From assembly GCA_910574965.1 (NCBI GenBank), contig CAJTDB010000003.1, positions 62,001 through 126,000 on the forward strand: a stretch of DNA of 64,000 bases, written 5' to 3'. This DNA is from Lachnospiraceae bacterium (GTDB taxonomy: Bacteria > Bacillota > Clostridia > Lachnospirales > Lachnospiraceae). The notes beneath the pieces are model-generated. The model saw nothing but the letters and a program-made list of their open reading frames with translations, searched no databases and was not told the origin of the DNA. Below, piece by piece: positions 59,811 to 64,000 of this stretch (its first letter is position 1; every line of letters begins with the position of its first letter). The position numbers were made by a program, and so were the translations under genes.

Positions 59811-60740
59811 TCATACCGCATGGATACAGCGGACTCTCCCTCCACGGACTTCCCTGGACGGAATCTCTCCTTTGCATTGTTCTGTACAGCTTTCGCACCG
59901 GGGACCGAAAGGACACCCCTTTGGCAGCTCCTTTACATAAGGCTGCGTCCCTTTGATAAACTGAAGGCCGTTCTGGGGCAGGGCACGCCAAAGGGCTTTG
60001 GAATAGGGATGCCGCAGCGTCTCCTCCGACCGAAAATCCGATGCCGGTGCATCCTCCACGGTTGTTCCCGCATAAAAAACAACTACACGGTCCGCCACTT
60101 CCAGTGCCTGTTCCAGATCATGGGTAATCAGAAGCACTCCGGCCCCCTTATCCGCCAGCTCCCGAAAATGACTCATAACTCTGCGGACCATCTCCATATG
60201 CAGTCCCGGCGTAGGCTCGTCCGCAATGACCAGGCGCGGAGTTCCCATCAGGGCCGTCGATACCAGCACTCGGCGGTTCATGCCGCCGGACAGTTCAAAA
60301 GGATACAGTCCCTGTACCTCTTCCTTCAGATGATATCCCGCAAAGATCTGATTCAGCCTTTCTTTCGATGCCCGGTCCTTTTTTCCCTTGCGTATCTGAG
60401 GACCGATCTTCATAAGCGGATCTAAAAATGCAAGACTCTGGGGCACCAGCACGATCTCATTTCCCCGAAGGGCCATCTGCCGCTCTTTTGTAAGCGCTGC
60501 ACCGTCATAGATCAGTTCTCCGCCCATGGACGCATTATAAGGAAGGATGCCCAGGATACCATGTGCCAGAAGGCTTTTCCCGGAACCGCTGGAACCAACG
60601 ACGGCTACCATCTCCCCCCCATGAACTGTCACATCCAGATCACGGATGACCGGAAGTTTTGTTTTCTGAAAACCTTTTTCATATTGTTCAAAAGATACCG
60701 AAAAATTCCGGATATCCAAGATTACTTTTTTTTCTTCCAT
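59811..60740 (-). CDS. ABC importer ATP-binding protein 1 (NikD/DppD-like)
   Basis: 309 residues with Walker A GSSGSGKSLLAHGIL, signature ELSGGMNRRVLVSTALMG, Walker B LVIADEPTPGL, and the C-terminal oligopeptide/nickel ABC extension with a Cys-rich block CPFGPRCESCTEQCKG (four Cys in the OppD/DppD-type 4Fe-4S motif). Walker A and B are complete. Cytoplasmic; part of the importer. Confidence 0.93.
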   Translation of the reverse strand: MEEKKVILDIRNFSVSFEQYEKGFQKTKLPVIRDLDVTVHGGEMVAVVGSSGSGKSLLAHGILGILPYNASMGGELIYDGAALTKERQMALRGNEIVLVPQSLAFLDPLMKIGPQIRKGKKDRASKERLNQIFAGYHLKEEVQGLYPFELSGGMNRRVLVSTALMGTPRLVIADEPTPGLHMEMVRRVMSHFRELADKGAGVLLITHDLEQALEVADRVVVFYAGTTVEDAPASDFRSEETLRHPYSKALWRALPQNGLQFIKGTQPYVKELPKGCPFGPRCESCTEQCKGEIPSREVRGGRVRCIHAV

Positions 60741-60774
60741 TGCATGTATATCCTTTTTCTATTCTTGGTTCCGA

Positions 60775-61599
60775 TCATATGTGCACGCTGCCAGGATCCA
60801 TAAGCCTGCGAAGGTTCTCTCCCGCCACATCAAACAGCACTACGGTAAATACCAGAAAAAGCCCCGGAAACAGTGCCAGCCACCACCGTCCCATGGCCAG
60901 ATATTTCATGCTCTCCGACAGAATAATGCCAACAGCAGGCTGCTCCGGAGAAAGTCCGAATCCCAAGAAAGTAATACTTGCTTCATGAAGGATAGCATGG
61001 GGAAAGGTCAGGATCAGCCCCACCAGAAACTGCGGAAAGAGATGGGGGAACATATGTTTCCATGCAATCTCAAACCCGCCCACGCCAAGCTTTCGGGCCG
61101 TACGGATGTACAGGGCTTCTTTTAGCTGCATCACCTCTCCTCTGATGACACGGGCGAGAGAGGTCCAGTGGGTCAGTGCCACGCCCACTACCACGCCTTT
61201 TAACCCTTTTCCAAGGGCATAGGATATGAGAATCAGCAGTAAAATGTGGGGGATGCCCATAACCAGGTCAATCACCCAGGTAATGACTGCATCTACCGTC
61301 TTTCCCATCGTCGCCGCCATCGTTCCAAGAAGCAGTGCCAGCACGGAACTGACTCCTGCTGCCAGAATCCCAATCCGGATGCTCATAGACAGCCCCGTCA
61401 GCGTCCGGATGAACATATCTCTGCCCAGCCAGTCCGTGCCGAAGAGATACTGCAGACCGGGTCCCAAGTTCTTTCTGGAAAAATCCGTCACCAGTGCTTC
61501 CTCAGAAAACACCCAGCCCGCAGCAGTTACCGCTGCCAGAAACAAAACTGCCAGAGCAAAGAAAAATACCGTCATGATTCTTCCGTTCACTCGTTTCAC
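60775..61599 (-). CDS. ABC importer permease 2 (NikC/DppC-like)
   Basis: 274 residues, five or six helices, with the DppC N-terminal FGTDWLGRDMFIRTLTG and the EAA loop RTARKLGVGGFEIAWKHMFP. It starts 4 bases inside the end of permease 1. The Leu-Gly-Arg-Asp motif is family-wide. Confidence 0.94.
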   Translation of the reverse strand: MKRVNGRIMTVFFFALAVLFLAAVTAAGWVFSEEALVTDFSRKNLGPGLQYLFGTDWLGRDMFIRTLTGLSMSIRIGILAAGVSSVLALLLGTMAATMGKTVDAVITWVIDLVMGIPHILLLILISYALGKGLKGVVVGVALTHWTSLARVIRGEVMQLKEALYIRTARKLGVGGFEIAWKHMFPHLFPQFLVGLILTFPHAILHEASITFLGFGLSPEQPAVGIILSESMKYLAMGRWWLALFPGLFLVFTVVLFDVAGENLRRLMDPGSVHI

Positions 61600-62588
61600 G
61601 CCCTGGCACCTCCTCTTCGTATCCTTGGATCGATGATACCATATAAAAGATTGGCTGTCAGATTTCCGCCAAAGACAAACAAGGCGCTGATAACTGTAAT
61701 TCCCAGTAGCAGCGGCACATCACTGCCAAGCCCTGCCGTCACTGCAGCCTGTCCAAGCCCCGGATAGGAAAAGGTCTGTTCCACCAGGACCGAACCTCCG
61801 AAAATCTCACTGATTGACGCAAACTGCAGTGTCAGCGCCGGAAGAAGCACATTCCGAAGAGCATGATTTTTCACGATCTCAAAGGTGCTCTCCCCCCTTG
61901 CCCTGGCAAAGAGCACATAGTCGCTCTCCATGATCTCGATCATCTTCTCCCTGGTGTGCAGCGTAATATTGGCGATTCCCGTAATGCTGAGGGTCACAGC
62001 CGGAAGAATGGCATGCCGTATCCGGTCCGCAATGGTAACGCCGCTGGCTTCTACACCGATGGGCACACTCAGTCCAATAGGAAGTATTTTTAACCATACT
62101 GCAAACACCATCAGAAGCACCAGTGCCAGCCAGAAAGCAGGCGTACTGGCAATCAGCAGAGAATACCCTTTGATCAGCTTATCCAGAAGACTGCCTTCCC
62201 GAAGCCCCGCCAGAACCCCCAGGACAAATCCCGCAATCCCGGACATCAGCCAGGCAATGGCCATCAGCCACAGAGAATTGACCAGTTTTACTCCGATAAC
62301 CTTCGCCACCGGCTGGCGGTACAGAAGCGATACCCCCATATCCCCCCGGAAAAAATCCCCGGCCCACGTAAAAAAACGTTCCGCAGGCGGTTCTCCCACA
62401 CCCCAGTAAGCTTCCAGCTTTGCGATCTGCTCCGGACTCATGGAACCAAGCGCCACCTGCCCCACATTGGCCTGCAAAGGGTCAATGGGGGAGATGGAGA
62501 TCAGGATAAATGCTGCCAAACTTACGAAAAATGTAAGCAGAAGCATCCGGATGGTCTGTTTTCCTATAAAAATAAAATGTGCTTTCAC
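61596..62588 (-). CDS. ABC importer permease 1 (NikB/DppB-like)
   Basis: 330 residues, six helices, with DppB hallmarks LSPIDPLQANVGQ-like SISPIDPLQANVG, GDMGVSLLYRQPV and the EAA loop FARARGESTFEIVKNHALRN. Follows the binding protein by 15 bases. It forms the channel with permease 2. Confidence 0.94.
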   Translation of the reverse strand: MKAHFIFIGKQTIRMLLLTFFVSLAAFILISISPIDPLQANVGQVALGSMSPEQIAKLEAYWGVGEPPAERFFTWAGDFFRGDMGVSLLYRQPVAKVIGVKLVNSLWLMAIAWLMSGIAGFVLGVLAGLREGSLLDKLIKGYSLLIASTPAFWLALVLLMVFAVWLKILPIGLSVPIGVEASGVTIADRIRHAILPAVTLSITGIANITLHTREKMIEIMESDYVLFARARGESTFEIVKNHALRNVLLPALTLQFASISEIFGGSVLVEQTFSYPGLGQAAVTAGLGSDVPLLLGITVISALFVFGGNLTANLLYGIIDPRIRRGGARA

Positions 62589-62603
62589 AAAACCGTTTCC
62601 TCT

Positions 62604-64000
62604 CTATTCCCAGTACCACTGATCTACATTGTTGACAATGGACCAGCCATGGCCATGGGGATGCAGTTTCTGATCTGCCACATGCAGATCTGTCCTCGCC
62701 CAATACAGATGGTCAATGTTGCACAGCCAGATCCAGGGAATATCTCCTTCCTGGGTGACTCCGGAAGTACCGTCCCACTGTGCCTTCTTCCACAGATCGT
62801 AGGAGTCCTCTAAGGAAACGGCCTTCAGCGCCTCATCCATATACTGGTCTACAGACTCATTCGAATAAGGAGAATATTCTGCACTCCCGCCTTCTAATGT
62901 ATGATAAATATTATACAGTTCCATGGGAGTATGCGCTCCCCAGCCCCACATCAGCGGCTCTGCCAGTGCTCTTGTATAAGCCGTATCCCAGCCCACGCCT
63001 TCGATGGATGCCTCGATGCCAAGCTCTTTTAACTGATTCTGCATATCCGCAGCCAGCGCCTGACGTACGGAATCACCGGAAGCATACAGAATATTCAGCT
63101 CTGCACGGACACCGTCTTTCTGGCGGATGCCATCGGAACCGGCCGTCCAGCCTGCTTCATCGAGAAGCGCCGCTGCACCTTCCAGGTCAAAGGACACCTC
63201 TGCTGTCTCATTATACCAGGGCATCTTATCGCAGATACTGTAAGCTGCCGTTCCGTACCCGTTCAGGACATTTTCGATCATCTCTTCCCGGTCAATGCCG
63301 ATATTAATGGCCCTTCTGACGCGCACATCACTGGTAAAGTCATTTCCCACAACATTTCCTTTTTCGTCCGCAGATGCCGGCACCGCCGGAAGGTTGATTC
63401 CTCTGTTGTCCACAGTCTCATAGGCCAAAAGCTCATATCCGTCGATGGTCTGATCCGAATAAGAAGCCGATGTATATGCCAGATCCACCTGTCCTGCCAG
63501 GGACGCCGCATAGGCTGCATCTTCATCCATAAAAAGGACGGTTACTTTTTTCATCTTCGGCGCTTCCCCGTAATAGTCCGGATTTGCCTCGAAAATAATC
63601 TGCTGTCCCTTGTCCCACTGCTTCATTATATAGCGGCCGGATCCGACCGGATGTTCCCCATAGTCCGGACCATATGCATGTTCCGGAACAATTCCTACAA
63701 TCGCCATGGAATAGGGCCAGATGGAATAGGGACGCTCCATACGAAATTCCACTGTCTTCCCGTCCACTGCCACTGCTTCTTTTAACATCGTAAAATCATT
63801 GACCGAACTGTTTTCCTTCACCGTATTGTACGTAAATACCACATCTTCTGCTGTCAAAGGCTCTCCATCCGTAAATTTCACATCCTCCCGGATGGTGACG
63901 GTCCAGGTCATCCCGTCTTCGCTCACCTGCATGTCCTCTGCCAGATCATAGCCGATGGAAAGGTCCGTATTGGTCACCGTAAGCGTGCTTTGAATCAGCG
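62604..64000 (-). CDS. Extracellular solute-binding protein family 5 (partial, N-terminus off window)
   Basis: The frame is open to the right edge, so the signal peptide and lipobox are missing. The visible 465 residues show the SBP_bac_5 pattern: TVTIREDVKFTDGEPLTAED VVFTYN, the REAINIGIDREEM-like RRAINIGIDREEMIENVLNG YGT, and a C-terminus ending HPHGHGWSIVNNVDQWYWE. The HPHGH run near the end could be a metal ligand. Family 5 proteins bind oligopeptides, nickel complexes or opine metallophores; the substrate cannot be told from sequence alone. The adjacent His/Cys-rich peptide hints at a metal. Confidence 0.92.
   Translation of the reverse strand, partial: LIQSTLTVTNTDLSIGYDLAEDMQVSEDGMTWTVTIREDVKFTDGEPLTAEDVVFTYNTVKENSSVNDFTMLKEAVAVDGKTVEFRMERPYSIWPYSMAIVGIVPEHAYGPDYGEHPVGSGRYIMKQWDKGQQIIFEANPDYYGEAPKMKKVTVLFMDEDAAYAASLAGQVDLAYTSASYSDQTIDGYELLAYETVDNRGINLPAVPASADEKGNVVGNDFTSDVRVRRAINIGIDREEMIENVLNGYGTAAYSICDKMPWYNETAEVSFDLEGAAALLDEAGWTAGSDGIRQKDGVRAELNILYASGDSVRQALAADMQNQLKELGIEASIEGVGWDTAYTRALAEPLMWGWGAHTPMELYNIYHTLEGGSAEYSPYSNESVDQYMDEALKAVSLEDSYDLWKKAQWDGTSGVTQEGDIPWIWLCNIDHLYWARTDLHVADQKLHPHGHGWSIVNNVDQWYWE

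Overview
This window looks like chromosome of a motile, Gram-positive anaerobe of the class Clostridia, most likely Lachnospiraceae. The grounds are: a Bacillus/Clostridium-type flagellar and chemotaxis gene set (FliY, CheC, CheD, CheV, FlbD and the Clostridia-type 'flagellar operon protein'), a class B sortase, a two-gene SufBC-like system, a DUF3786 protein, AGGAGG ribosome sites and medium GC content. I saw no rRNA, tRNA, CRISPR array, transposase or phage gene.

Layout. 1-3.9 kb (minus strand): a Mrp/Mbh-type cation antiporter cluster in the order E-F-G-A'(DUF4040)-A''B-C-D, cut by the left edge. 4.1-4.9 kb: an anaerobic cobaltochelatase (cbiK). 5.0-30.4 kb (minus): one very long flagellar/chemotaxis run, flgB-fliE-fliF-G-H-I-J-K-flgD-orf-flgE-flbD-motA-motB-fliM-cheY-flgC-fliY-fliO-P-Q-R-flhB-flhA-fliA-two rod/hook genes-cheC-cheD-cheV, closed by an intrinsic terminator. 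flgC is not next to flgB but sits between cheY and fliY; fliL, flhF and flhG are not in their usual places. 30.8-34.3 kb: two chemoreceptors, one with a zinc-type CZB-like motif set between its membrane helices. 34.5-39.2 kb (plus): cheA-cheW-cheR-cheB. 39.3-41.2 kb: sufC-sufB type pair. 41.5-42.6 kb (plus): a DUF3786 protein and a 65-residue unknown protein. 42.7-47.1 kb: a TPP-riboswitch operon thiW-thiM-thiE-thiD-thiC. 47.1-48.9 kb: a ComEC-like metallo-beta-lactamase and a CDF cation exporter. 49.1-55.3 kb (plus): sortase B, a MurL-MurD2 type pair for making D-Glu in peptidoglycan by epimerisation, an S1-domain protein, a degenerate LytM (M23) protein and a bactofilin. 55.3-59.0 kb (minus): GH25 muramidase, a Cache chemoreceptor coupled to an FMN-binding lipoprotein, and a secreted His/Cys-rich peptide. 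59.2-64 kb (minus): a nickel/peptide-type ABC importer whose binding protein runs off the right edge.

The most unusual thing I see is a family of about 97-base structured repeats at three unlinked intergenic loci (8.67-8.88, 40.23-40.45 and 42.17-42.40 kb). Each locus carries a tandem pair. Every unit folds into an outer stem, an inner stem and a 3' bulge starting AG. The ends are constant (CAGCATCT ... AGATGCGGAACT) while the stem sequences differ between loci, and within two loci the paired units carry compensatory changes. In all three loci the element is in the same orientation as the downstream gene, and its 3' end runs straight into that gene's Shine-Dalgarno as GGAACTnTAATAGGAGG. The downstream genes are a flagellar rod/hook gene, the sufB-type gene and the 65-residue protein gene. 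This fits a tandem cis-acting RNA or a structured mobile repeat that delivers its own ribosome site. I do not recognise it as a named family.

All functions are read from sequence and family knowledge without searches. Start sites were chosen from Shine-Dalgarno spacing and gene overlap.
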